From assembly GCA_033722555.1 (NCBI GenBank), contig JAWVYS010000013.1, positions 4,025 through 68,024 of the forward strand: 64,000 nt of DNA, read 5' to 3'. Shown here one piece after another: positions 46,605 through 55,400 of this stretch. The translations under genes were made by a program, and so were the position numbers. Source of the stretch: Brumimicrobium sp033722555. Lineage in GTDB: Bacteria > Bacteroidota > Bacteroidia > Flavobacteriales_D > Crocinitomicaceae. Positions within the stretch are counted from its first letter, which is position 1, and each line of letters begins with the position of its first letter. Below the pieces are notes generated by a model, which was not told where the DNA came from, made no database searches, and saw only the letters and a list, made by a program, of their open reading frames with translations.

Positions 46605-47309
46605 ATGTCGAAAAGATTGAATAGAATATTGCTTGTTGAAGATGAAGCAAGTCTGAGTAAGGTAGTTGCCCTTAACCTAAAACTAGAAGGTTTCGAGGTA
46701 GAGGAAGTATCGAATGGACGGGAGGCACTGGGGAAAAAAAATGAAGTGGAAAATTTTGACCTCGTAATCCTGGATGTTATGTTGCCTGAGGTAAGCGGGT
46801 GGGATATCTGCTCAGCTTACAAGAGCATTTCCGACACCCCCATTCTCTTTATTTCAGCAAAAGGCTCGTCATCAGATAAAATCAAAGGGCTGAAATTAGG
46901 AGCGGATGATTATCTGGCAAAACCGTTTGATCTTGAAGAGTTATTGCTACGTGTACAGGTACTGATCTTAAGACATGCAGAAAAGAAGGTAAATACAACC
47001 GAAAGCCTGAAAATAGGCGAATTCTCTGTCAATACCCTTACATTCGAGGTTTTTAAAGAGGAAAAGAAAATTACTGAGTTATCCAAGAGAGAGATTGAAC
47101 TGCTTCAACTATTCAATGAATTTGAAGGACAAGTTGTTTCCAGAGATTATATTTTGGACCGGCTTTGGGGCAAGGATAGCTTTCCCACGACCAGAACAAT
47201 AGATAATTATATCCTGACATTTCGTAAAATCTTCGAAAAAGATCCGCGGAACCCGATGCACTTCCATAGCATTCGAGGAGTGGGTTATAAATTCCTCAAA
47301 GAAAAATGA
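46605..47309 (+). CDS. OmpR/PhoB-family response regulator
   Basis: The protein has 234 residues. The receiver domain (about 8-122) has acidic E12 and D13, phosphoacceptor D57 in VILDVMLPEVSGWD, and K89 in FISAKG. The C-terminal winged helix (about 137-232) ends with the SIRGVGYKF signature. It binds DNA as a dimer after phosphorylation. No histidine kinase lies within reach on either side; the only kinase in the window (31950) is of a different class and 13 kb away. The next gene has its own -7 element. Confidence 0.93.
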   Translation: MSKRLNRILLVEDEASLSKVVALNLKLEGFEVEEVSNGREALGKKNEVENFDLVILDVMLPEVSGWDICSAYKSISDTPILFISAKGSSSDKIKGLKLGADDYLAKPFDLEELLLRVQVLILRHAEKKVNTTESLKIGEFSVNTLTFEVFKEEKKITELSKREIELLQLFNEFEGQVVSRDYILDRLWGKDSFPTTRTIDNYILTFRKIFEKDPRNPMHFHSIRGVGYKFLKEK

Positions 47310-47316
47310 TATTCAT

Positions 47317-47324
47317 TACCTTTG
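47317..47324 (+). promoter_or_regulatory. Exact -7 element TACCTTTG before the dCMP deaminase gene
   Basis: TACCTTTG lies directly after the response regulator stop and 19 nt before the ATG at 47343. It overlaps the TTG at 47322 that would otherwise extend the deaminase frame, which argues against that longer start. The -33 element is weak. Confidence 0.45.
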
Positions 47325-47342
47325 TGGTTAGTTTATAAAGTA

Positions 47343-47777
47343 ATGACAGAAGCGAAGCAATTACGTTATGATAAGGCATATCTGCGAATCGCAGAGAGTT
47401 GGGCGACTCTTTCCTACTGCAAGCGTAAGCAAGTGGGGGCGATCATCGTAAAAGATGATATGATAATTTCCGACGGTTACAATGGTGCTCCCTCGGGCTT
47501 TGATAACTGTTGTGAGGATGAGAAAGGAGAAACGCACTGGTATGTTTTACACGCCGAGGCGAATGCGATTTTAAAGGTCGCGAAGTCGACCAATAATGCT
47601 AAAGGAGCCACGCTGTATCTGACTCTTTCTCCCTGCAAAGACTGTACAAAATTAATATTGCAGGCCGGGATCAGTCGCTTGGTTTATATGCATAATTATA
47701 AGGATAATGAAGGTCTAGAGTTTTTACGTTCAGCCGGCATAGAAATAGTCCGAATAGAAAAGATCGAAAATGAATAG
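47343..47777 (+). CDS. dCMP deaminase (ComEB-like)
   Basis: The protein has 144 residues from the ATG at 47343 (MTEAKQLRYDKAYLRIAESW). A TTG at 47322 would add seven residues but sits inside a promoter-like element. The zinc site is H70-A-E72 and C98/C101 in SPCKDC, and the GYNGAPSGFDNC segment binds the nucleotide. It deaminates dCMP to dUMP for dTMP synthesis, which fits nrdBA and rdgB elsewhere in the window. It overlaps the S41 protease start by 8 bp. Confidence 0.93.
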   Translation: MTEAKQLRYDKAYLRIAESWATLSYCKRKQVGAIIVKDDMIISDGYNGAPSGFDNCCEDEKGETHWYVLHAEANAILKVAKSTNNAKGATLYLTLSPCKDCTKLILQAGISRLVYMHNYKDNEGLEFLRSAGIEIVRIEKIENE

Positions 47778-49356
47778 TTCAAACAGGTATGCTTTGCCCT
47801 TCATAGGAACGGTTCTTATTGTAATAGGGATATTTATAGGTTTGGTTTTATCCGGACCAGGGAAGGGTTTGAGCGGATCGACTGGCCAGTACGAGAAAAA
47901 ACTTTCGGATGTCCTAAATATTCTTGAGAACGAATATGTTGACTCCATCGACAAGGAAAAGCTTTTTGAAGAGACTATTTCGGAGATGCTGCACCGTCTT
48001 GATCCTCATTCCAATTATATCCCAGCCAGAGATCTCAAGGCCATGAGCGAATCAATTGAAGGAAAATTCGGCGGTGTCGGGGTAAGATTCGCGATTATCC
48101 GGGACACCCTGAGTGTTACCAATGTTATCCGAAATGCTCCTGCTGATAGGGCAGGGATTAAAAAATACGATCAGATAATTACCGTTGAGGGAGAGAACGT
48201 CGCAAATGTTCAGTTGACAAACCAAAAAGTTCAGGATCTGCTTAAAGGAGAAGCAGGAACAGATGTAAAAATTGAAGTATTGAGAGGAAAACAACGCCTC
48301 ATCAGAACCATCACGCGCGGTATGGTTCCCATTGAATCGGTGAGTGCCGCTTTTATGATCGATGAGAATACCGGATACATCAAATTGAATCAGTTTAGCA
48401 TACAGTCGGATGCTGAATTTTACAGAGCAGCGCTGGATTTGAAAAGAAAAGGCATGAAAAAACTAATCTTCGACCTTCGTTATAACGGGGGAGGAGTTAT
48501 GGGAAGTGCCGTTAACATCATTGATGCATTTCTTGAAAAAGGCTTACCCATTGTTTCAACGAAGGGTAAGAATAGTCCGAAGGAAACTCTGTACTCGCAA
48601 ACAACTCCTGCGCTTGGAGACGTTGAACTCGTAATTCTAATCAATGAATCATCCGCTTCGGCCAGTGAAATCGTTGCCGGAGCCATACAGGATAATGACA
48701 GGGGAACAATTATAGGACGACGTTCCTTCGGGAAAGGACTCGTTCAACAGGATATGCAATTGAAAGACGGCAGTAATCTTAGATTAACGGTTTCCAGGTA
48801 TTATACTCCAACCGGAAGATGTATACAAAAAGAATATAAAGGCGATTACGAAGAATATATGATGGATGAATACAACAGGTACGAAAGCGGTGAACTCTAT
48901 AAAGTTGACAGCTCTCTTTTTGTTGACTCACTGAAATATTATACCCCGGCTGGTAAAGTAGTTTACGGTGGAGGCGGGATCATGCCAGATGTCTTTGTTC
49001 CTTTAGACACAACGGGAAGTTCGGTGTATTTGCGACGATTAAGATATGCCAACGTATTTGCGGATTTTGCGTATGATTTTGCCCGAAAACAAAACAGATC
49101 CTTGCAGTGGAATGATTTTAAGGAGTTCAACAAAAATTTTCAGGTCGATGAAAAGCTTTTGAAAGCGTTTACCGAATACGCGAAAACTGAAGCAAAAATT
49201 TCATTGAATCAGGCGGAATTCTCTCAGTCGAAAGAACGAATAAAGGAGAACATAAAAGCAGAAATCGCACGGCAGTTCTGGCTTGAAGATGGGGCCTACT
49301 ATGTTTTATTTAAAAATGATCCGGAGATCATTAAGGCTCTTCAAACCCTAAAATAA
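47770..49356 (+). CDS. C-terminal processing protease, S41 family (CtpA-like)
   Basis: The protein has 528 residues. A membrane anchor (about 10-28) precedes an N-terminal helical domain, a PDZ domain (about 88-170, with GVGVRF) and the peptidase domain. The catalytic dyad is inferred as S297 in SSASASEI and K322 in SFGKGLVQ, with the 25-residue spacing known for CtpA. It acts in the periplasm, trimming or degrading proteins from the C-terminus. Family length and layout are normal. The start overlaps the deaminase by 8 bp, and the next gene follows after 8 bp. Confidence 0.95.
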   Translation: MNSSNRYALPFIGTVLIVIGIFIGLVLSGPGKGLSGSTGQYEKKLSDVLNILENEYVDSIDKEKLFEETISEMLHRLDPHSNYIPARDLKAMSESIEGKFGGVGVRFAIIRDTLSVTNVIRNAPADRAGIKKYDQIITVEGENVANVQLTNQKVQDLLKGEAGTDVKIEVLRGKQRLIRTITRGMVPIESVSAAFMIDENTGYIKLNQFSIQSDAEFYRAALDLKRKGMKKLIFDLRYNGGGVMGSAVNIIDAFLEKGLPIVSTKGKNSPKETLYSQTTPALGDVELVILINESSASASEIVAGAIQDNDRGTIIGRRSFGKGLVQQDMQLKDGSNLRLTVSRYYTPTGRCIQKEYKGDYEEYMMDEYNRYESGELYKVDSSLFVDSLKYYTPAGKVVYGGGGIMPDVFVPLDTTGSSVYLRRLRYANVFADFAYDFARKQNRSLQWNDFKEFNKNFQVDEKLLKAFTEYAKTEAKISLNQAEFSQSKERIKENIKAEIARQFWLEDGAYYVLFKNDPEIIKALQTLK

Positions 49357-49364
49357 GACCCATT

Positions 49365-50756
49365 GTGAAAAGCTCACGGTCGTTGATTGTATTAATTGCT
49401 GTGGCTTGCACGGCTGTAGCGGTAATCATTCATGAGGCCAATATTGAAAACTTAAACAGTGCCGGAGTTCAAGACCCAGTGCTTATTTCAACCGCTGATG
49501 AAGCCGGTTATTTAAGGCCGGCTCAAAATTTCTTGAGCGGAGAGGGTTGGCACGACAGTTCTGAAGGATTTTCCTCCTATGTTCAACGGCCTCCGGGATA
49601 CGGAATACTTTATTTGATTTCCAAATTGATTTATTCTTCGAATCCTTTGCTCATACTTAAAGGATTTCAAATCACTTGTTTTTTTCTTTCTATCCTTCTG
49701 TTCTACAGTCTGATGATCAGGCTGGACGTAAAGAAACCTTTTTCAATAAGCTTCACCTTGTTATATGGATTGCTTCCGTGTTACAATGGATTCATGTATT
49801 ATACCCTCACGGAATCAATATCTCCGTTTATGCTTATTTTACTTACCCATGAGTTTGTCAGCATACTAAAAAATCAAAGGAATCCGTCGGTTTTTATCGC
49901 AGCAGCAGCTTTTTTGCTGGTTCTGAGACCTCAGCTTACTGTCTTTCCCATTCTTTATATTTTGGTAATTTATCTCCATGAAAAGAGGATAAAATGGATC
50001 TATATTATCGGTTTTCTTCCCTTTGTTTTATGGCAAATCAGGACAATTACGATCACGGGAGAGATAAACCTTCACCCGATTTACTCAGAAACAAATAAGT
50101 CGATTTTTAGGCCCACTCACCGGTCACTCACGAATCTTTTCAGGGTTTGGGAATTTAAAAGCGATCGATTTCATGAAACGGTTGGATTGTTGGTTTCGGA
50201 CACCACGACTTTAGCGATTAGAAAAGCAGCAAAGAACATCCCGATGGAATTCCGTACTGAAGTTCTACCTTTATTAAAGGAATATCAGCGCATTGCCTAT
50301 GAAAGACGTAAAAGTTTTGAAGAGCCGGTTTTACCAAAAAATGAAGATTATGAGGTAGCATTTATTCATAAAACGGATTTGCTTACCCAAAAGTTAAAAC
50401 AGGAACATTTCATACGCGCCTATCTCATTACTCCCGCTTACAGTGCCTATCAATTCCTGAATAAATCATATTTAAACCTATGGGTTTATCAGAAAAAATG
50501 GAGAGGAACATTAATAATAGAGGTTCTGCGTTGGATATGTTTTCTCATTATAAACATATCCTTTTTAGCTACCTTTTTAGTTCTCTCCCTCGGGAAATTT
50601 GCCAGGCATCTCCGAATAATTGCCCTGGGGGTCGCTCTTACCTTCTTTTATATGATATTTTTTCAACGGCTGAATGAGGAGAGATACCTCGTTCCCTTAC
50701 TGCCACTCATGCTGTTGATGATTCCAGTGTTCGTCAGCAGCTGTATGAAAAAATAA
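49365..50756 (+). CDS. Polytopic membrane protein, GT-C glycosyltransferase-like
   Basis: The protein has 463 residues and starts with GTG. One N-terminal helix is followed by an extracytoplasmic loop with STADEAGYLRPAQNFLSGEGW and RPPGYG, reminiscent of the acidic first loop and the RPPGYP-like motif of ArnT/PMT (GT39) enzymes. About nine further helices follow, ending in SSCMKK. That architecture suggests a polyprenyl-phosphate-sugar-dependent transferase acting outside the inner membrane. The assignment is inferred from topology and the loop motif only. It lies 8 bp after the S41 protease gene. Confidence 0.65.
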   Translation: MKSSRSLIVLIAVACTAVAVIIHEANIENLNSAGVQDPVLISTADEAGYLRPAQNFLSGEGWHDSSEGFSSYVQRPPGYGILYLISKLIYSSNPLLILKGFQITCFFLSILLFYSLMIRLDVKKPFSISFTLLYGLLPCYNGFMYYTLTESISPFMLILLTHEFVSILKNQRNPSVFIAAAAFLLVLRPQLTVFPILYILVIYLHEKRIKWIYIIGFLPFVLWQIRTITITGEINLHPIYSETNKSIFRPTHRSLTNLFRVWEFKSDRFHETVGLLVSDTTTLAIRKAAKNIPMEFRTEVLPLLKEYQRIAYERRKSFEEPVLPKNEDYEVAFIHKTDLLTQKLKQEHFIRAYLITPAYSAYQFLNKSYLNLWVYQKKWRGTLIIEVLRWICFLIINISFLATFLVLSLGKFARHLRIIALGVALTFFYMIFFQRLNEERYLVPLLPLMLLMIPVFVSSCMKK

Positions 50757-50762
50757 TTAAGG

Positions 50763-52316
50763 CTATCGTTTGACTATCTTTTGATGATATACTTTTCCGT
50801 TCAGTCTGATAGAAACATGATAAACTCCTGTTGGAACTGTGTATCCGGTTTTTGACTGACCATCCCAATTTAAAGAGAGTGAGCTTTGAAACTCCAGTCC
50901 ATTTGCCAGTGAACGAATATGTTTGCCATTAAGATCATAGATACTCACTGATACGCTATTTTCTCCCGACTCACCCGTTATGTCTATGTTCAAACTTTCC
51001 ATCATCGGATTTGGATAAACGGACAGGGGAACATTCTCTTCTTTAACAAGTAACTCATCCAGGGATAAGCTGGTCATTTGCTCCAGGTCATGGTTTTCAT
51101 CTCCCGGCACGTAAATCAGGTAATGAAAATAGACCAGAAACATTTCATCCGTTGTATTCAGACCAGGATAAACCGTTATCGGAGGATTGTTGGGGTTGTG
51201 AACATTATTCACCGTGTTGTCGTAGACGCCGTTAGCATGAAATACTGAGTTAGAAGGGATCTTAACCAGGTTCTTAAACTGGTAAAAATCCTGCCAGTGA
51301 AAGTCCCAGCGTGGAATATCAATCAAGCGTACAGTATCGTTCGTCGGAGTCAGAGCGTAACTTCTTATTTCTTCTCCCAGCAGGTGCATATGTGGAAAAA
51401 CACTTAGTAAAGAAAGGTCTATGGGAATATTACCGTAGGAAGCGCTTACCGGGGTAACCTGGTTCGGCGGAAGCTGGAAACTCCAGTTTTGTAGAATAGG
51501 TGCGGCATTCACCGTTCGAATTCCGGTTTCCTGATCATCGTAGAAATGAAAAATCACCTTTGTACTGTCGAACTGGCCGTAACTCCCTTCGGGATAGTGC
51601 ATAGCAAACACAATGTTTGATCCGGCGGGAATATTCATCCCGAGCTTCAGCGCAGGACTATTTGGAAAAATAAGCGGTGATGACCCGGGAGTGTAACCAC
51701 CCACGAGAACCGCATTGGCAGGGCCATTACATTGTCCGCTTGTCGTATCTGTGGGATATGTGGCGTTTTCATCTACATAAATCAGACAGTGATGAACGAT
51801 TTCCCGGTTACCGGGGAGAACTTCCATCGCTTTAATGTTTTTACCCTGTAGTAATCCTGAAGGCATAGAAAAACAAACGTAATCGTCAGAGCCAGGCATA
51901 GCCTTACTCATATACGTAGGTATCTGAACTTCAAGATCGCCCGGACCTAATAAGGCGTCGGCGGGAAAAACCGGGGGTGCAGGAGTATTTGCCGGATTTC
52001 CCTGAGGCATTCCGTTTTGAAGCCAGTTCAATAGTGTGGATTTTTCCGCAGGTTCCAAAGCCCGGGAGTGAGCCATTGGTTTGTATTCATCATTCGGCGG
52101 CCACGGCGGCATCCGATCTTGGAAAACAGCGTCGTAAATCCCTGCCGACTGAGCAGTAACCTCCTGATAATTCATCAGTGAAAACGGAGCAATACCGTTT
52201 GGATTGTGACAACTGGCACAGTTATCAAATATTAGTTGTGCAACATCGTCTGAATAAGTCTGGGAAAACGATGCCGATAAAAAAGAAAGGCTAATAGAAA
52301 GTAGTAAAGTTCTCAT
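50763..52316 (-). CDS. Secreted cytochrome c / copper type II monooxygenase-like protein with T9SS type A domain
   Basis: The protein has 517 residues. After a signal peptide (1-19) comes one heme c site, C33-A-S-C36-H37, with M69 in RMPPW a possible sixth ligand. From about 125 to 410 the protein resembles peptidylglycine/dopamine monooxygenases: HH at 175-176 and H240 in AMHYP match the CuH ligands, and H309-x-H311 in FPHMHLLG plus M392 in TTDEMFL match the CuM ligands. A T9SS type A sorting domain (about 430-517, VYPNPMMES) directs it to the surface. The heme may pass electrons to copper. The substrate is unknown and activity unproven. Confidence 0.82.
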   Translation of the reverse strand: MRTLLLSISLSFLSASFSQTYSDDVAQLIFDNCASCHNPNGIAPFSLMNYQEVTAQSAGIYDAVFQDRMPPWPPNDEYKPMAHSRALEPAEKSTLLNWLQNGMPQGNPANTPAPPVFPADALLGPGDLEVQIPTYMSKAMPGSDDYVCFSMPSGLLQGKNIKAMEVLPGNREIVHHCLIYVDENATYPTDTTSGQCNGPANAVLVGGYTPGSSPLIFPNSPALKLGMNIPAGSNIVFAMHYPEGSYGQFDSTKVIFHFYDDQETGIRTVNAAPILQNWSFQLPPNQVTPVSASYGNIPIDLSLLSVFPHMHLLGEEIRSYALTPTNDTVRLIDIPRWDFHWQDFYQFKNLVKIPSNSVFHANGVYDNTVNNVHNPNNPPITVYPGLNTTDEMFLVYFHYLIYVPGDENHDLEQMTSLSLDELLVKEENVPLSVYPNPMMESLNIDITGESGENSVSVSIYDLNGKHIRSLANGLEFQSSLSLNWDGQSKTGYTVPTGVYHVSIRLNGKVYHQKIVKR

Positions 52317-52467
52317 TATGAAAAATTTTATGGCAATTTACGACTATTAATTTAAATCACCGAATACTGTTAAAGTTTTATAAGTTTCAATGTTTAAGAG
52401 TAATCCATTTTGGAGGGAAAACAGAGATGCTAATTTTTGTGTAAGTTTTAACCAAATGTAATAAATC

Positions 52468-52899
52468 ATGATTAATTATAAATTTTTCCTTTATTGTTTG
52501 ATTTCAACGGTCCTTTTAAGCTCCTGTTCTAAGGTAAAAACCAAGAATGTGGAGAAATCAATTACCGATGGAAATTGGAAGGTATCCTACTATAGTGAAG
52601 ATGGACAAATTGAAACACATCATTATGAAGGATATTCTTTCGACTTTAAAGAGGATGGAACTGTTGTGGCAACAAAGTCAGGAAGTACCGTGACGGGTTC
52701 TTGGTCTACCTCAAAGGACAGCAGCAATGATGATAGTGTAAGTGACGTGGATTTCACATTGAATTCCCCTGCTATTAATGAATTTGATGATCTTTCCGAC
52801 GAGTGGGACGTGATCAGTGAGTCCGACAGCAAAATTGAACTTCGCGATGTGAGCGGTGGAGACGGAAGCATTGATGAGCTTACGTTTTCGAAAATGTAA
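52468..52899 (+). CDS. Lipoprotein with lipocalin-like domain
   Basis: The protein has 143 residues. The signal peptide ends in the lipobox LSSC with lipidated C20. The mature part (NWKVSYYSEDGQIETHHYEGYSF split by short turns, then GTVVATKSGSTVTGSW) is a run of predicted beta-strands like the small lipocalin_5-type lipoproteins common in Bacteroidota. It is acidic and Ser-rich. It is probably anchored in the outer membrane or inner leaflet. It stands alone between two unrelated genes. No ligand can be named. Confidence 0.75.
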   Translation: MINYKFFLYCLISTVLLSSCSKVKTKNVEKSITDGNWKVSYYSEDGQIETHHYEGYSFDFKEDGTVVATKSGSTVTGSWSTSKDSSNDDSVSDVDFTLNSPAINEFDDLSDEWDVISESDSKIELRDVSGGDGSIDELTFSKM

Positions 52900-52969
52900 T
52901 TTCGTATAGGGTTCATTTTTGGGACAAGTTTTCTCTTTCAGTTGAAAACATTTTGGTTTTTTAAAATGT

Positions 52970-52977
52970 TAACTTTG
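52970..52977 (+). promoter_or_regulatory. Exact -7 element TAACTTTG before the ArsC-like gene
   Basis: TAACTTTG lies 17 nt before the ATG at 52994. A TTTG occurs upstream, but at a 14-bp spacing that is shorter than usual for the -33 element. Confidence 0.4.
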
Positions 52978-52993
52978 TCTGAAAAAGAGCACC

Positions 52994-53353
52994 ATGAGAA
53001 AGGTATATCATCTATCGAGCTGTAACACCAATCAACGAATTTTGAAGGAGCTGAACCTTGACAACAGGGTTGAGTTGCGAGATATCAAAGAAAAAAACAT
53101 TGATCCTGACACCTTGGATTTTCTGCGCGAGAAAGTTGGCTCCTACGAGGAATTGTTCAATAAAAGAGCGATTAAATACCGCAAGAATAAATTGAACGAA
53201 AGAACACTTTCCGAAGAAGATTATAAGTCGGAAATGCTGAAGGAATATACTTTTTTAAAAAGACCATTTATCATTCTCGACGACGAGGTTTTTATAGGCA
53301 ATTCTAAGAAAACAGTTGCAGCAGCCAAAGAGGCATACTCCAGACTCAAATGA
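52994..53353 (+). CDS. ArsC/Spx-family thioredoxin-fold protein
   Basis: The protein has 119 residues. The N-terminus VYHLSSCNTNQRILKEL has the beta-strand, cysteine (C10) and helix order of the ArsC fold. RPFIILDDEVFIGNSKKTV near the C-terminus matches the family's cis-proline segment with K-R-P. Only one active-site cysteine is seen and the arsenate reductase Arg set is not clear, so a reductase role is unproven; Spx-like regulation or glutathione-linked chemistry are alternatives. The stop overlaps the DMT transporter start by 4 bp. Confidence 0.75.
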   Translation: MRKVYHLSSCNTNQRILKELNLDNRVELRDIKEKNIDPDTLDFLREKVGSYEELFNKRAIKYRKNKLNERTLSEEDYKSEMLKEYTFLKRPFIILDDEVFIGNSKKTVAAAKEAYSRLK

Positions 53354-54297
53354 ACAGAGTAATTCTTGCTCATCTGGCGCTTTTTGGCTTGAATGTACTT
53401 TACGGAGCCAATCACTTACTCGCCAAGGAAGTAATGCCGGCTCATTTGAGGCCAAATGCTTTTATTCTTTTCCGTGCACTCACGACTACCTTTTTGTTTC
53501 TATTGATTTTCTTCACTTTTGTTAGAGAGAAAATAGTTTTTAATGATCTCCTACGGCTTGCTGTTTGTGGGTTTTTCGGAGTAGCCGTCAATCAGCTTTT
53601 CTTTTTTAACGGGCTTCAGCTTACTTCCCCGATTAACGTAGGAATCATCATGACTTCAACCCCGATTTTGGTGGTTATCCTGTCTTATTTTATTCTGAAA
53701 GAAAGAATAACAGCAATGAAAACGGTCGGGGTGATAATAGGTGCGATAGGTGCTGTTTCTCTTACGGTCGCAGGCAGGGTGCCGGAATTCGATTCCTCGC
53801 TCGGGGATCTCTTTGTATTTATAAACGCTCTTTCCTTTGGTATTTATCTCGTGTTGGTCAAGCCCCTGATGAACAAATACAAACCACTTACAGTTATAAC
53901 GTTTAATTTTTTGTTTGGGCTTCTCTTCATTATGGCTTATCCGGAGGTTTGGAATGATCTGGTGCGTGTTGAATTTGAAAAAATCCCATCCAACATCTGG
54001 GGCAATATTACTTTTGTCATTATCGGGGCTACTTTTTTTACCTATTTACTAAATATTTTTGCTTTAAAACATGTCAGTCCGAGTGTGAGTGGTAGCTATA
54101 TCTACACCCAACCCATTTTGGTAATGGTGTTTACGGTTTTATTTGCTGAATTCGGATGGACAGAAGATTTTGTTGAGGCGATAACCCTGGAGAAATCATT
54201 GTATATGCTCATGATATTCAGTGGAGTATATCTGATATCGCGGTCTTCCTATCTGGAGAGGATGAAAAGGAAGAAAGAGGCTCTTCAAGAAGTTTGA
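53350..54297 (+). CDS. EamA/DMT family transporter
   Basis: The protein has 315 residues with ten predicted membrane helices in two EamA repeats: repeat 1 (about 8-138) includes TSPINVGIIMTSTPILVVILSYF across helices 3-4, and repeat 2 (about 150-290) includes the parallel VSPSVSGSYIYTQPILVMVFTV. DMT permeases of this size export amino acids or other metabolites. It is coupled to the ArsC-like gene by a 4-bp overlap and overlaps the convergent oxidoreductase gene tail-to-tail by 13 bp. A short GCTTTT/AAAAGC hairpin at 54308-54322 followed by TTTT may end the transcript. Confidence 0.9.
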   Translation: MNRVILAHLALFGLNVLYGANHLLAKEVMPAHLRPNAFILFRALTTTFLFLLIFFTFVREKIVFNDLLRLAVCGFFGVAVNQLFFFNGLQLTSPINVGIIMTSTPILVVILSYFILKERITAMKTVGVIIGAIGAVSLTVAGRVPEFDSSLGDLFVFINALSFGIYLVLVKPLMNKYKPLTVITFNFLFGLLFIMAYPEVWNDLVRVEFEKIPSNIWGNITFVIIGATFFTYLLNIFALKHVSPSVSGSYIYTQPILVMVFTVLFAEFGWTEDFVEAITLEKSLYMLMIFSGVYLISRSSYLERMKRKKEALQEV

Positions 54298-55343
54298 TCG
54301 GGATAATGCTTTTTGAAAAAGCGTTTTATATCAACTTCCGCATCCAGTGCTTTTCCACTGAATAGATAAGAATAAAACACTCCTGCAAAAAAAGGAGCTA
54401 TCATGTATCCTTTGGTTCCCATTCCATTGAAAATGAAGATGCCTTTATGTTTAGGGTGTTCTCCTAACATTGGTCGCCGATCAGCTACTGTAGGGCGTAT
54501 ACCTGCTTCCTGATTCACTATTTCTACAGGCGCTGAGGAAAGATTTCTATACTGTTCCATCAGTTCGGATTTTGCTTCTTCGGTAATAGTAGTGTCCGTT
54601 GTGTTCCATGCAAATGTAGCCCCTATCTTATAAAGCTCATCATTTGTTGGCAGCACAAAACATTTCCTGTTCAAGATTTCACTTTTTATGAGTTGCTCAC
54701 TTCTTACGGTGAGGACCTCCCCCTTGGTATGTCTCAAGGGTAAATAGTTAAAATACGGGTTTTCAATCATTTTATAACCTTCGGCAAAAATGATATGCGT
54801 ATAACTTTCTCCACGATAACTCAATTTTTCCGGGTCGAACTCAGTGAAATTAAATGCTTCTAAAGTAAGCAATCCGTTTTCCCGGAGAAAACGCTGATTT
54901 TCATGCATGAAAATCTTACTTTCTATATAACCGGGTGAATTTACCCAGCCGCTACCGTATTTTTCTATGACGTATTCGGGAGATTCTGTCGTTTCTTCGA
55001 GGGGGAAAATATAATTCCTGTAATCTATATCGCTGCTACGTATTTTCCAGTTTGCCCTTTCTTCTTCAGTAGAGAAAACCCTTCTGATCTTTCTGGGAAA
55101 GAAAAATTTAGCATCGATTCTTTTTTCAATTTTTGGATAAAAATCCTTCAGGTAAGGAATGAGATCGTCGCCACGCCAGGTTTTAAGCATTTTACGAAAG
55201 ACCATGGGATTGATCATGCCGGCTGCAATTTTTGAACTGACGTTGTTTCCCGAGTCTATAAGCTTAAAAGCAAGTCCTTTCTCAAGAAATGTGTGAGCCA
55301 GACATATTCCGGAAACACCCGCACCGACAATCAGAATTTTCAT
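54285..55343 (-). CDS. FAD-dependent oxidoreductase, DAO family
   Basis: The protein has 352 residues. The N-terminal FAD loop is VGAGVSGICLAHTF at 5-18, with the acidic LIDSG at the end of strand 2. The C-terminal part has AGIRPTVADRRPMLGEHP and FNGMGTKGYMIAP, the typical closing segments of glycine or D-amino acid oxidase-like enzymes (ThiO/MnmC-C group). The substrate is likely an amine or amino acid but is not identifiable. A minus-strand -7 element lies 17 nt upstream. Confidence 0.88.
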   Translation of the reverse strand: MKILIVGAGVSGICLAHTFLEKGLAFKLIDSGNNVSSKIAAGMINPMVFRKMLKTWRGDDLIPYLKDFYPKIEKRIDAKFFFPRKIRRVFSTEEERANWKIRSSDIDYRNYIFPLEETTESPEYVIEKYGSGWVNSPGYIESKIFMHENQRFLRENGLLTLEAFNFTEFDPEKLSYRGESYTHIIFAEGYKMIENPYFNYLPLRHTKGEVLTVRSEQLIKSEILNRKCFVLPTNDELYKIGATFAWNTTDTTITEEAKSELMEQYRNLSSAPVEIVNQEAGIRPTVADRRPMLGEHPKHKGIFIFNGMGTKGYMIAPFFAGVFYSYLFSGKALDAEVDIKRFFKKHYPDQTS

Positions 55344-55359
55344 GGAAGTTATTTGAATA

Positions 55360-55367
55360 CAAAGTTA
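55360..55367 (-). promoter_or_regulatory. Exact -7 element TAACTTTG for the DAO-family gene
   Basis: Minus-strand TAACTTTG lies 17 nt before the start at 55343, the same sequence and spacing as before the ArsC-like gene at 52994. There is no clear -33 TTTG. Confidence 0.4.
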
Positions 55368-55400
55368 AGAAGGTAAACGAGAACCTCCTATTCAGCGGGA

